Shown here: piece after piece, positions 55,960-64,000 of the stretch
Position numbering within the stretch: the first letter of the stretch is position 1
How the letters are laid out: every line of letters begins with the position of its first letter
DNA from: Tepiditoga spiralis
GTDB taxonomy: Bacteria; Thermotogota; Thermotogae; Petrotogales; Petrotogaceae
Assembly: GCF_014701195.1 (NCBI RefSeq)
Contig: NZ_AP018712.1
Location: 186,001 to 250,000 of the forward strand
Direction of reading: 5' to 3'
Length of the DNA: 64,000 bases
Made by a program: the position numbers and the translations under genes
Notes under the pieces: model-generated
The model's input: only the letters and a program-made list of their open reading frames with translations
Databases searched by the model: none
What the model was told of the DNA's origin: nothing

Positions 55960-56838
55960 TTAATGTATATTTTGAACTTGTTCCCTAATTTTATTTATTA
56001 AAACTCTTCCTTCAACTGAATAGTTTGTTATATCTGTCATTTTAGATTTCGAAGCTATTGTATTAAACTCTCTATGCATTTCTTGTGAAAGAAAATCAAG
56101 ATTCTGACCTTTTACTTCATCTTTAGAATTTATAATTGTTCTTACCTTTTTTATATGACTTTTTAATCTATCTATTTCTTCTGAAATATCAGCTCTTTCT
56201 GCTGTTAATACAACTTCAAGCTCTAATCTTTCTTCATTTATTTTTTCTTTTGAAGTTAAAACTTGTTCTATATTATTCATTAATCTTTCTCTATAGATAT
56301 CTTTTATTTTACCTGCATCTATTTCAAGTTTGCTTACTAAATCTTCAACTTGATTCATATATTCAGTAATTACTGTTTTTAAGTTTTCACCTTCTGAATA
56401 TTGAAATTCCTTTACTTTTTCAACTGTTTCTCCTAATACTTCTTTTAATCCTCCCCAAACCTCTTCAAGAGATTTTTCGTTTATTTTTACTTTTATTACA
56501 TCTCTAAATTTTGTTAAAATATCAAGGTTTGGTTTGTCTGGTAAATTTAATTCTTCTGCAACTTTATTTAAAGCTTCATTATAAGATTTAGCTAATCCCA
56601 TATCTATTTCTACAAAATCTGATGGATTCAAAAATCTTATATCAACAAAAACATTTATATTTCCTCTTTTAAATTGTTTTTTTAAATAATTTTGAACATT
56701 CAATTCAAGTGGTGAAAATATTCCTGCAAGTGATGTTTTTAAATTTAAATACTTTCCATTCAAAGATTTTATTTCAACAGTATAGTTATAGTTGCCTATA
56801 ATCTTTTCTATTCTTCCATAACCAGTCATACTTCTCAT
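55960..56838 (-). CDS. yicC: YicC family endoribonuclease-like protein
   Basis: A 292-residue protein with the family start MRSMTGYGRIE, GNYNYTVEIKSLNGKYLNL, a central YREKLM/YRERLMNNIE helix and the C-terminal GQNLDFLSQEMHREFNTIASK motif. E. coli YicC is an endoribonuclease. The frame is open to 56853 but the ATG at 56838 follows a GGAGGG site, while the upstream codons lie within it. It opens the yicC-remA-gmk-rpoZ block, 36 bases after nifS. Confidence 0.93.
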   Translation of the reverse strand: MRSMTGYGRIEKIIGNYNYTVEIKSLNGKYLNLKTSLAGIFSPLELNVQNYLKKQFKRGNINVFVDIRFLNPSDFVEIDMGLAKSYNEALNKVAEELNLPDKPNLDILTKFRDVIKVKINEKSLEEVWGGLKEVLGETVEKVKEFQYSEGENLKTVITEYMNQVEDLVSKLEIDAGKIKDIYRERLMNNIEQVLTSKEKINEERLELEVVLTAERADISEEIDRLKSHIKKVRTIINSKDEVKGQNLDFLSQEMHREFNTIASKSKMTDITNYSVEGRVLINKIREQVQNIH

Positions 56839-56874
56839 ATTTTTTCCCTCCAAGTTTATTATACACTAAAATTT

Positions 56875-58005
56875 TTAAAATTTCAAAAAATTTAATACAT
56901 TTTTTAGTTTCTTTAAGAAATACTGTGCCTCTTCCATTGTATTCGTGTGAGATAGGCTAATTCGCAACATTGCTTTTGAATCTGTTTCAGAATATCCCAA
57001 TTCTTTTAATACTCTACTTCCAGAAACGCCTTTGCTAGAACATGCCGCTGATGTAGAAATGTATATTCCTTCATCTGATAAAGCATTTACTATTACATCT
57101 CCTCTTGTTTTAGGAAAAAAGGCAGCTAATGTATTTGGAACAGAGTTATCAATTGGAGTTATTATCTTTGCTCCCATACTTTCCATTTCACTCTTTATAT
57201 AATTTCTTATTTCTTCTATTTTTTTCATTTTAATTAAGTTTTCAAATGCTTTTTTCAAAGCCAATGCAGTTCCTACTATTCCAGGAACATTTTGTGTTCC
57301 GCCTCTCATTCCTCTTTCCTGACTTCCGCCAGTAATAATTGGAAAAATTCTTGTTCTTTCTTTTTTATATAAAATACCTACTCCTTTTGGACCATGAAAC
57401 TTATGAGCAGAAAATGATGCTAAATCACAATTTAAATCTTTTAATTTAAAGTCCATTTTCCCAACTATTTGAACACAATCAACATGAAAATAAGCTTTTG
57501 GTGATTTTTCTTTTATCAAATTAGAGATTTCTTTTATTGGTTGAATAGTTCCAGTTTCATTATTAGCAGCCATTATACTAACAAGAATTGTATCTTCTCT
57601 TAAAGATTTTTTTATTTCTTCTAAAGAAATAACTCCATCTTTGTTTGCATTTACATAAGTAATTTCAAATCCTTCTTTTTCAAGCGTTTTTAATGTGTTT
57701 ATTGTTGCACTATGCTCAATTTTAGAAGTTATTATATGTTTTCCATATTTTTCATTTGCTTTTGCAACTCCACGCAATGCCCAATTGATTGATTCAGTTG
57801 CACACGAAGTAAAATAAATTTCAAATGGTAAAACGCCAAAAAGTTTTGCTATACTATTTCTTGATTCTTCAACTGCATCTTCTGATTCAATTCCAAATTC
57901 ATGTATTGAATTTGGATTTGCATATCTTTCAGTCATATATTTATAAATCAAATCTGCAACTTCTTTATCAACTTGAGTCGTTGCATTATTATCAAAATAA
58001 ATCAT
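56875..58005 (-). CDS. Cysteine desulfurase (NifS/IscS type)
   Basis: A 376-residue PLP enzyme that removes sulfur from cysteine for Fe-S cluster and thio-modification. It starts MIYFDNNATTQVDKEV, has CATESINWALRG, NNETGTIQPI, ASFSAHKFHGPKGVG (PLP lysine K202) and the mobile-loop STSAACSSKGVSGS with the catalytic cysteine at about C322. The frame is open to 58032, but the ATG at 58005 follows AGAAAGGAGAG. The neighbouring large nuclease-like protein has cysteines for an Fe-S cluster. Confidence 0.95.
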   Translation of the reverse strand: MIYFDNNATTQVDKEVADLIYKYMTERYANPNSIHEFGIESEDAVEESRNSIAKLFGVLPFEIYFTSCATESINWALRGVAKANEKYGKHIITSKIEHSATINTLKTLEKEGFEITYVNANKDGVISLEEIKKSLREDTILVSIMAANNETGTIQPIKEISNLIKEKSPKAYFHVDCVQIVGKMDFKLKDLNCDLASFSAHKFHGPKGVGILYKKERTRIFPIITGGSQERGMRGGTQNVPGIVGTALALKKAFENLIKMKKIEEIRNYIKSEMESMGAKIITPIDNSVPNTLAAFFPKTRGDVIVNALSDEGIYISTSAACSSKGVSGSRVLKELGYSETDSKAMLRISLSHTNTMEEAQYFLKKLKNVLNFLKF

Positions 58006-58019
58006 TTTTCTCTCCTTTC

Positions 58020-61000
58020 TTATTTTTTCCATCCTTTTTTTACTTTGAAATTTTTTAAATATTCTAACATACTACACAACTTTAAATATTGACAGTATTC
58101 GCATTCATAGTATTTTTCTCCAGTTTTTCTATTTCCATATTTCTCTGAAGTTTCTTCTAAAAACCTTTTTATTTCTCTATCTTTTATTGAAATAGGGTCA
58201 AAGTTTGATTCTTCAATATTTGATAATATTTTCTCAAACCAATTTTCATACTCTTTTAAATCTAAGGCAAGAAATTGTTTGCTATTACCTTTTTTCTTTA
58301 TTATAAACATATCTTTTTGTATTTTTATAAACTTATCTCCCATTTTTCCAGATCCATCTAATGGTTGAAACTTTAAATAAACATCTTTATTCTTTAAATC
58401 AAACTCTTTTGAATTTTCTAAAACCTTATAGTATAAAAATAATTGTTCACTTTGAAATGATGCTTTATTTTTATAATCAATAATAGAATAAGCTTCTGGT
58501 TTTAAATTATCTTCAAATTGATCCATTAAATATATATAATTTCCATTAGTTTTATCAATTCTATCAATTCTAGCCTCAGCCTTTAACTTATATTTTCCAA
58601 TTTTTATATTAGTTTCTTCAAAGTATTCTGTTTTTAAAACATCAGAATAGTTTAACTTTAATTTTTTACCCATGTTTATATAATCTTTTAAAATTTCACC
58701 TATTGATTCATACAATTCCTCAGATATCTTTTCTATTTCAACTTCTTTTATTGCAGAATATTTTTCAAGTCCTTCAGTAATCATTTCTTTCCAAATTTCT
58801 TCAATAATATTTGAAAGTTCATTAATTAATTTTTCTCTATTCAAATATAAATTATCCATATGATCATAATATGGATATTCTCCAAATAAAGTTTTCATAG
58901 CAGCATGTTTTATCAATCCTTCAGAAAAGATATTAAAATCTTTATCTCCTCTTATTTTAGCTATGTAAGATAAATAATATCTAAATGGACAGTCAACATA
59001 AGTTGAAACTTTGTTATGACTTATAGTTCCAATTTTAGTTTTTTCATTTATTTTCCATTTATTATTTTTTATGTTTTCTTTTAAATTTTTTACTTCTTTG
59101 GTTAAATTAAAATCTTTATTTTGAAGTATATAATACATATCCTTTTCTAATTCAGAAAAAATTTCATCCGCATCTTTTGGAATAACTTCTTTTTTTTCTC
59201 CATACATTTTTACTTCTTTTATATCAAAATATTTGAAAAATTCTTTTTCATATGGTGAAGATAAAATAGGTTCTCCATCAAGAGTAGAAATAGGTGTAGA
59301 AAAAATTATATTTTCTGAAAAAATCATTGATATAAACAAACTTCTTCTATGCATTTTTTCTGATATTTTCAAACTTTCATTAGCTATATTCATTGAAGTT
59401 AAAAAGGGATTAATACTCACTTTAGGGTAATTATTTTCAGTAAAATCAATAAAATATTTGTATTTTTTATTAACAAATCTTGAATCGCTCAAATTCATTA
59501 TTTCAATTGTATTTGAATACTTTTCTGAACTTCTAAATTTTTCTATTTCACATAAATCATTTATTATTCTATAAAATTTAGAAATATTTATTTTTTTATC
59601 CCCAATAATTTTTTCAAGAGTTCTTTCAGTTTTTATCAACATTTTAGAAAACTCTTTTAAAGCTATTATTTCAGAATTTATAACTTCAAAATTTTCATAT
59701 TTTTTCAAAGTTTTTATTTCTAAAATTTCCTCTTCTTCCCATTTTTTTAAAAACTCTCTATAAGTTGATACATTAAAGTTTTTTGAAGATTCTTCTATTT
59801 CTTTAAGTAGTTTGAAAAGATCTTCGGACACTCTCAACAATTCATTTAATGTTTCCAATTCTCTTTTAACTCTTTCTGATTCTTCTGTGTTTTTTATCGA
59901 ATATTTAAGTTTATTTATTTCATCTTCAAAAGCTGAATTCCATTCGTCTTTTCTTTTTTTTAAAGATGATTTAGAACTATAAAAAAGATTTAATTTTTTT
60001 AAATATTTTTCAAATTCATCAATATTTATATTGATTTTACCACAATATCCACTTTCAATCATTGCAAGCATATCTTCTATTTCATATCCTCTAACCACAG
60101 TTTTCAATGGTTGTAATAAAATAGAAACTATTCTACTTTGAGATAAAGGATTATCATCTTTAAATCTATGAGGAACATTTATTTCATCAAAATAATCACT
60201 AAACATCTTGGCTGTCATTGCATCAGAAACAACTACCCCTATTTCTTCTGGTTGAATTCCAACTAAAATTTTTTTCTTTATATCTTTAGATATTTTTTCA
60301 ACTTCTAAAACAATGTCAGAAGTTCTATAAATTGAAATATTCTTTTCTTTAAATACATCTTTTAATAAAATTTGCTTTCTTTTAGAAACTTTAATTTTAT
60401 CATCCATAAATTTATAAAAACCTTTTAAAGATTCAAAACTTCTATCTTTAAGCATTTCCCAAGCATATATATGTGAATTTTCAAAAGAATCAACTAATTT
60501 TTCTAATACTTTTGAAGTTACAGGAGATATATCAAAAAAACCAGATATTACTATATTTTTCCCTAATTTATCTTTAAAGTTAGTATAAAACCATTTATAA
60601 ATACTAATAGAATCATAATTTTGCCCTATATTAATTTCATCATTAAATTTTTTATTTAAAATATTTTCTAATGATTCTTCTAATTTCTTATATAGTTTAT
60701 AAAAATTAGTATTAGTTTCCATATTTTCTAAGTTTAAATAAACATTAGAGTAAGTTAAAGCTTTTTTATCTTCAATCTTATTTATTTCCCATTTTTTTTC
60801 AAAGATATCTAATATATACTCTGTTGATTTTGTAGATTTAGAAAGTACATTTACATACTTTGAAAATTCCACATCATTTTTTTCTCTTTCTATTAAATCT
60901 TCTATTTCTTTTTCAATGTATATCTTTAAAAAATCTCTATCAATTATAATTGAAGTTGGATTATAAACTTTAAAAATTTCCGTTATGTATTGATTTATAA

Positions 61001-61190
61001 CTCTAAATCCATCTCTATTTATTGTTTTATTAAGTTTTTTTGCAACTCTATCTGCAACTTGTTTAACATAAAAACCAGAAGGTCCTATAAAAAGAAAATT
61101 TAAAGGATCTTTTTCATATAATTTTTTAACTTTTTCTGCAACTTCATCAAAATGAGTATTTTTTAATTCAAAAAAATCAAAATTTATCAT
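58020..61190 (-). CDS. AddB-like helicase-nuclease subunit
   Basis: A protein of about 1056 residues resembling AddB of the AddAB helicase-nuclease. The N-terminus has a degenerate Walker A (FIGPSGFYVKQVADR). The C-terminal PD-(D/E)XK nuclease contains VSTYVDCPFRYYLSYI, AEARIDRIDKTNG and YSIIDYKNKASFQSEQLFLYY, followed by YECEYCQYLKLCSML. The four cysteines (DCPF plus C-x2-C-x5-C) match the Fe-S nuclease of AddB. No addA gene is adjacent: the upstream neighbour is the divergent gcvH. The frame opens at GTG 61205 within the AGGTGAG site; ATG 61190 is preferred but not certain. It begins the ten-gene run to comF. Confidence 0.82.
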   Translation of the reverse strand: MINFDFFELKNTHFDEVAEKVKKLYEKDPLNFLFIGPSGFYVKQVADRVAKKLNKTINRDGFRVINQYITEIFKVYNPTSIIIDRDFLKIYIEKEIEDLIEREKNDVEFSKYVNVLSKSTKSTEYILDIFEKKWEINKIEDKKALTYSNVYLNLENMETNTNFYKLYKKLEESLENILNKKFNDEINIGQNYDSISIYKWFYTNFKDKLGKNIVISGFFDISPVTSKVLEKLVDSFENSHIYAWEMLKDRSFESLKGFYKFMDDKIKVSKRKQILLKDVFKEKNISIYRTSDIVLEVEKISKDIKKKILVGIQPEEIGVVVSDAMTAKMFSDYFDEINVPHRFKDDNPLSQSRIVSILLQPLKTVVRGYEIEDMLAMIESGYCGKININIDEFEKYLKKLNLFYSSKSSLKKRKDEWNSAFEDEINKLKYSIKNTEESERVKRELETLNELLRVSEDLFKLLKEIEESSKNFNVSTYREFLKKWEEEEILEIKTLKKYENFEVINSEIIALKEFSKMLIKTERTLEKIIGDKKINISKFYRIINDLCEIEKFRSSEKYSNTIEIMNLSDSRFVNKKYKYFIDFTENNYPKVSINPFLTSMNIANESLKISEKMHRRSLFISMIFSENIIFSTPISTLDGEPILSSPYEKEFFKYFDIKEVKMYGEKKEVIPKDADEIFSELEKDMYYILQNKDFNLTKEVKNLKENIKNNKWKINEKTKIGTISHNKVSTYVDCPFRYYLSYIAKIRGDKDFNIFSEGLIKHAAMKTLFGEYPYYDHMDNLYLNREKLINELSNIIEEIWKEMITEGLEKYSAIKEVEIEKISEELYESIGEILKDYINMGKKLKLNYSDVLKTEYFEETNIKIGKYKLKAEARIDRIDKTNGNYIYLMDQFEDNLKPEAYSIIDYKNKASFQSEQLFLYYKVLENSKEFDLKNKDVYLKFQPLDGSGKMGDKFIKIQKDMFIIKKKGNSKQFLALDLKEYENWFEKILSNIEESNFDPISIKDREIKRFLEETSEKYGNRKTGEKYYECEYCQYLKLCSMLEYLKNFKVKKGWKK

Positions 61191-61336
61191 AGCTAACTTA
61201 CTCACCTTCTTTTTAAATGCTAATATATTTTACCATATTTATTTGAATTTAAGCAGAATTTATTAGTTAATCCTTAAAAATTAAACATTAAAAAGAAAAT
61301 TTAACTTAAATGATATGAATTTTTTTTCATTTTATA

Positions 61337-61345
61337 TGTTATAAT
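61337..61345 (+). promoter_or_regulatory. Extended -10 element of gcvH
   Basis: TGTTATAAT (TGn plus TATAAT) lies about 40 bases before the gcvH ATG, with no strong -35 hexamer, as expected for extended -10 promoters. No glycine riboswitch is recognised in the leader. Confidence 0.5.
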
Positions 61346-61386
61346 ATCGTGGAAGTTTCATAAATTATAAAAAAGGGGGCTTATTC

Positions 61387-61734
61387 ATGAAAAAGTATAC
61401 AAAGACACATGAATTCGTTTCTGTTGATGGAAATGTGGCAACTGTAGGAATTTCAAATCATGCAGCAGAAGAACTTGGAGATATAACTTACGTTGACTTA
61501 CCAGAAGTTGGAACAGAATTATCAAAAGGAGATACATTATGTTCTGTTGAATCAGTTAAATCAGCAGCTGATGTTTACGCTCCTATAAGTGGAAAAATCG
61601 TTGAAATTAATGAAGAATTAGATGCTACTCCTGAAATTATCAATGAAGATGCAGAAGGAAAAGGTTGGATTGTAAAAATCGAACTTTCTAATACTTCTGA
61701 ACTAGATGAATTATCTGATACCGATGCAGAATAA
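61387..61734 (+). CDS. gcvH: Glycine cleavage system H protein
   Basis: A 115-residue lipoyl carrier. DITYVDLPEVGTELSKGD, the lipoylation motif SVESVKSAADVYAP with lysine K58, and the SGKIVEINEELDATPEIINE segment are diagnostic. In the glycine cleavage system it carries the aminomethyl group between P, T and L proteins, none of which is encoded here. Stand-alone gcvH occurs in lipoate relay as well. A short acidic tail extends the usual end slightly. GGGGGC site and terminator make it monocistronic. Confidence 0.95.
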   Translation: MKKYTKTHEFVSVDGNVATVGISNHAAEELGDITYVDLPEVGTELSKGDTLCSVESVKSAADVYAPISGKIVEINEELDATPEIINEDAEGKGWIVKIELSNTSELDELSDTDAE

Positions 61735-61736
61735 AT

Positions 61737-61767
61737 AAAAAAAGAGTGTTTAAAACACTCTTTTTTT
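61737..61767. terminator. gcvH terminator
   Basis: AAAAAAAGAGTGTTT and AAACACTCTTTTTTT form a perfect 15-base stem with a T tract right after the gcvH stop, also serving the convergent gene. Confidence 0.88.
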
Positions 61768-62128
61768 ATTCTTCTATAATTTGATTTTCTTCATTCTTAA
61801 ATTCATCATCTTTTAATTCTTCATTTAATTCTTCATTCTTTTCTTCTTCAGTTTTTTCTGGTCTCACCCATATATTTGTTTTTCTTTTATCATCATATAT
61901 AAATTGAATATCTTCTGGAATTTTTATAGTATCTGCGTATTTTGTAATCACTTCAACTATTAAATCTTTAGGCAAAGAGGTTATAAACCATATATCAGAT
62001 AAATATACTCTATTATTTTTTCTAACTGCAGATTTAAAAACAGCACTTTCTATTGCTTTCAAAAATATAGTGAGAGGTTCTTCTTTTTCAAAACCTTTTC
62101 CAGTGTTTTCTCCAAAAACTTGAGACAT
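61766..62128 (-). CDS. Small conserved-looking protein downstream of pheT
   Basis: A 120-residue protein with a mixed alpha/beta middle (EPLTIFLKAIESAVFKSAVR, VYLSDIWFITSLPKDLIVE) and a very acidic low-complexity tail of Glu, Asp and Asn after residue 85. No family recognised. The gene starts 11 bases after pheT and has a GAGGTGAAG ribosome binding site, so it is co-transcribed with the synthetase gene and might act in translation, which is only an inference. Confidence 0.65.
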   Translation of the reverse strand: MSQVFGENTGKGFEKEEPLTIFLKAIESAVFKSAVRKNNRVYLSDIWFITSLPKDLIVEVITKYADTIKIPEDIQFIYDDKRKTNIWVRPEKTEEEKNEELNEELKDDEFKNEENQIIEE

Positions 62129-62139
62129 ACTTCACCTCC

Positions 62140-64000
62140 TCATCTTTCTCTAAGTGAAACTTCAATATTGTTTAGTTTTTTCAACATTTTATTTTCAACT
62201 CTATTTACATCTTCATCAGTTAAAGTCCTATCTGATGCTCTATAAGTAATAGTTATAGTAATACTTATTTTATCTTCATCCATATTTTTTCCTTTGTATA
62301 TATCAAATATACTTATTTTTTCTATTATCTTTCCTGATTTATTTATAATTTCCTCAATTTCACTGAATGCAACTTTTATTGGAACTATAAAAGAATATTC
62401 TCTCTTTATTGCTGGATATTCATAATTTTTATTTTCTTTTGTTAAAGGTACCTTTAATTCAAATAACTTTGATAAATCTAATTCACCAATATAAACTGGT
62501 GCTTTTATTCCATAAAACTTTTTAGCATAGTCTTTATCCACTAATCCTATAAAACCTACTTTTTCTTTATCAACAAAAATTTCTGCAGTTTGAGAATAAG
62601 ACATACCTTCTATTTCTACTCTTTTATACTCTGGAATTATATTTAATTCTTTAAATAATGTATCAACAGCTCCCTTTAAAGTATAATAAGAAACTTCTCT
62701 CTTATCCGTAAAATCATCTGGGTTTTCTCTTCCAGTTGCACCAATAGATAAGTGTAAGGTTTCTTTTATCTTACTTTCTAAGCTTTCATCTTTTGAATAA
62801 ACATTTGCAATTTCAAAAAACTTTACATCTCTATTCTGATTTCTAAAGTTGTATGAAATACTTTCAAGAACTCCATAAGAAACTAAAGGTCTCATATATT
62901 CATATTCGGCTGAAAGTGGATTTAATAATTTTATTTCTGATTTTTCCATCCACATTTTTTCAATATTCATAAAAGAGTACGTCATTATTTCATTGTATCC
63001 AGTGCTTCTCACGATATTAGAAACTTCATCTTTAAAAGATACAACTGCACCCTTTGTACCTGCTTTCATTACTGTTTCTGGAAAAGATGATTCAATATTA
63101 TGATAACCATAAATTCTTCCCACTTCTTCAACAATATCTATTTCTATTGAAAGATCATGTCTATTTGTTGGTACAGTAACAACCCATCCAAATTCTGTTG
63201 TTTGATATTTAAATTCAAATGAATCGTATATCTTTTCCACTTCTTCTTTTGATATTTCAACACCAAGCCTATCTTTTATATATTCATATCTAGCCTTTAT
63301 AGTTTTTGGTTCTATAATATTTGGATAAACATCTACCATTTTGCCATCTGATTTTCCATTTGCAAGTTCAGATATGAGTTTTACCAACCTTCCCATAACA
63401 AACTCTGCATCATTTGGATCTACACCTCTTTCAAATCTAAAAGATGCATCTGTTTGAAGTTTATGATATTTTGATGTTTTTCTTGTATTTACAGGATCAA
63501 AATGAGCTACTTCTAATAAAATTCTTTTTGTGTTTTCATTTATTCCACTGAGTTCTCCACCCATAACTCCACCAAGTGCTAATATTTTTTCACCATCTGT
63601 TATTAAAGTTTCTGTTCCGTTTAATTCATATTTTTTTTCATCTAAAAGTAAAACCTTCGTCCCTTTTTCGCCTTTTTTTACAACTATTTGATTTCCAATT
63701 AAATCCATATCAAACGCATGTACTGGATGACCTGTTTCAAGCATAACATAATTTGTTATATCTACTATATTATTTATACTTCTTATACCAGCAGATGCCA
63801 ATCTTCTAACTAACCATATTGGAGAAGGTCCAATCTTTATATCTGTCATTATAGCTGCTGTATATCTATTACAGTCTGTTGTTTCCAACTTTATAGGAAA
63901 TACATCTGTTTTTTCAAGTTTTGTATATTCTGGTAATTTAAAATCTGTACCAGCATTTATTGTTTCTAACTCTTTTGCCACACCAACATATGAAAGTAAA
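62140..64000 (-). CDS. pheT: Phenylalanine-tRNA ligase beta subunit, cut at window edge
   Basis: The frame runs through the right edge of the window, so the N-terminus is missing; the visible part is about 620 codons. It includes the B3/4-like region with RSINNIVDITNYVMLETGHPVHAFD, the B5 domain (KARYEYIKDRLGVEISKEEVEKI region), the catalytic-like core near MTYSFMNIEKM, and the C-terminal anticodon-binding FDX-ACB domain ending SFIVPIKVAFSEIEEI and on. It pairs with PheS (outside the window) to charge tRNA-Phe. The apparent GTG at 63981 is internal, because LLSYVGVAKEL continues upstream as in full-length proteins. Confidence 0.95.
   Translation of the reverse strand, partial: LLSYVGVAKELETINAGTDFKLPEYTKLEKTDVFPIKLETTDCNRYTAAIMTDIKIGPSPIWLVRRLASAGIRSINNIVDITNYVMLETGHPVHAFDMDLIGNQIVVKKGEKGTKVLLLDEKKYELNGTETLITDGEKILALGGVMGGELSGINENTKRILLEVAHFDPVNTRKTSKYHKLQTDASFRFERGVDPNDAEFVMGRLVKLISELANGKSDGKMVDVYPNIIEPKTIKARYEYIKDRLGVEISKEEVEKIYDSFEFKYQTTEFGWVVTVPTNRHDLSIEIDIVEEVGRIYGYHNIESSFPETVMKAGTKGAVVSFKDEVSNIVRSTGYNEIMTYSFMNIEKMWMEKSEIKLLNPLSAEYEYMRPLVSYGVLESISYNFRNQNRDVKFFEIANVYSKDESLESKIKETLHLSIGATGRENPDDFTDKREVSYYTLKGAVDTLFKELNIIPEYKRVEIEGMSYSQTAEIFVDKEKVGFIGLVDKDYAKKFYGIKAPVYIGELDLSKLFELKVPLTKENKNYEYPAIKREYSFIVPIKVAFSEIEEIINKSGKIIEKISIFDIYKGKNMDEDKISITITITYRASDRTLTDEDVNRVENKMLKKLNNIEVSLRER

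Noticed and set aside
61191-61386. Glycine riboswitch before gcvH
   Set aside because: The leader after the -10 box is only about 35 bases and lacks the conserved paired aptamer motifs.

Overview
The window is AT-rich bacterial chromosome that looks like a member of the Thermotogota, most likely Marinitoga or a close relative in the Petrotogaceae. The evidence is the rpmH-rnpA-yidD-yidC-jag block, a 2-oxoacid:ferredoxin oxidoreductase operon with butyrate kinases, the yicC-remA-gmk-rpoZ block, expanded AAA-ATPase/PD-(D/E)XK proteins, and strong AGGAGG ribosome binding sites. The genus is an inference. I saw no rRNA, tRNA, CRISPR array or transposase gene.

Layout. 1-3406: ribosomal protein L34, RNase P protein and membrane-insertion genes, ending in a cupin gene. 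3674-7456: a DUF89 protein, a secreted 5'-nucleotidase and a secreted protein of unknown function. 7551-12009: two nearly identical chemoreceptors separated by a STAS-domain gene. 12071-20978: an amidohydrolase, then a nine-gene operon (aminotransferase, two butyrate kinases, phosphotransbutyrylase, a P-loop NTPase, and the four subunits of a 2-oxoacid:ferredoxin oxidoreductase). Together these would turn branched-chain amino acids into branched acids with ATP gain. 21299-26647: glyA, ackA and several small housekeeping genes. 26744-35382: accessory genes, including a secreted protein ending in 13-residue tandem repeats and two AAA-ATPase/nuclease-like proteins on either side of a CoA-disulfide-reductase-like enzyme.

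35470-47705 is the most unusual part. It holds a candidate ribosomally made, radical-SAM-modified peptide (RiPP) locus: a 33-residue precursor ending in a Cys-Gly-Cys-Gly core, two radical SAM enzymes, a PqqD-like recognition protein, a CPBP membrane protease, and an ABC exporter. It also has an unexpected COG1548 (MfnF/hydantoinase-like) protein. At the head of this operon lies a 40-residue peptide gene with a Sec-type signal. It is divergent from a large helical-repeat protein with an internal helix-turn-helix-like segment, which suggests a secreted-peptide/receptor pair. A decayed, internally deleted copy of the receptor gene, with the same promoter and leader, sits at the other end of the operon, so the cluster is bracketed by direct repeats. 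Further ABC exporters flank both sides.

48129-51796: an orphan sensor histidine kinase and a lipoprotein with Fn3 and lamin-tail-like domains. 51972-61190: a run of ten co-directional genes (AddB-like nuclease, cysteine desulfurase, yicC, remA, gmk, rpoZ, a secreted protein, a pseudopilin, a HEAT-repeat protein, comF). 61387-64000: gcvH, a small conserved-looking protein, and pheT, which is cut by the window edge.

Several starts are given at an internal ATG or GTG because the longest open frame begins inside the Shine-Dalgarno sequence. Each is explained in its entry.
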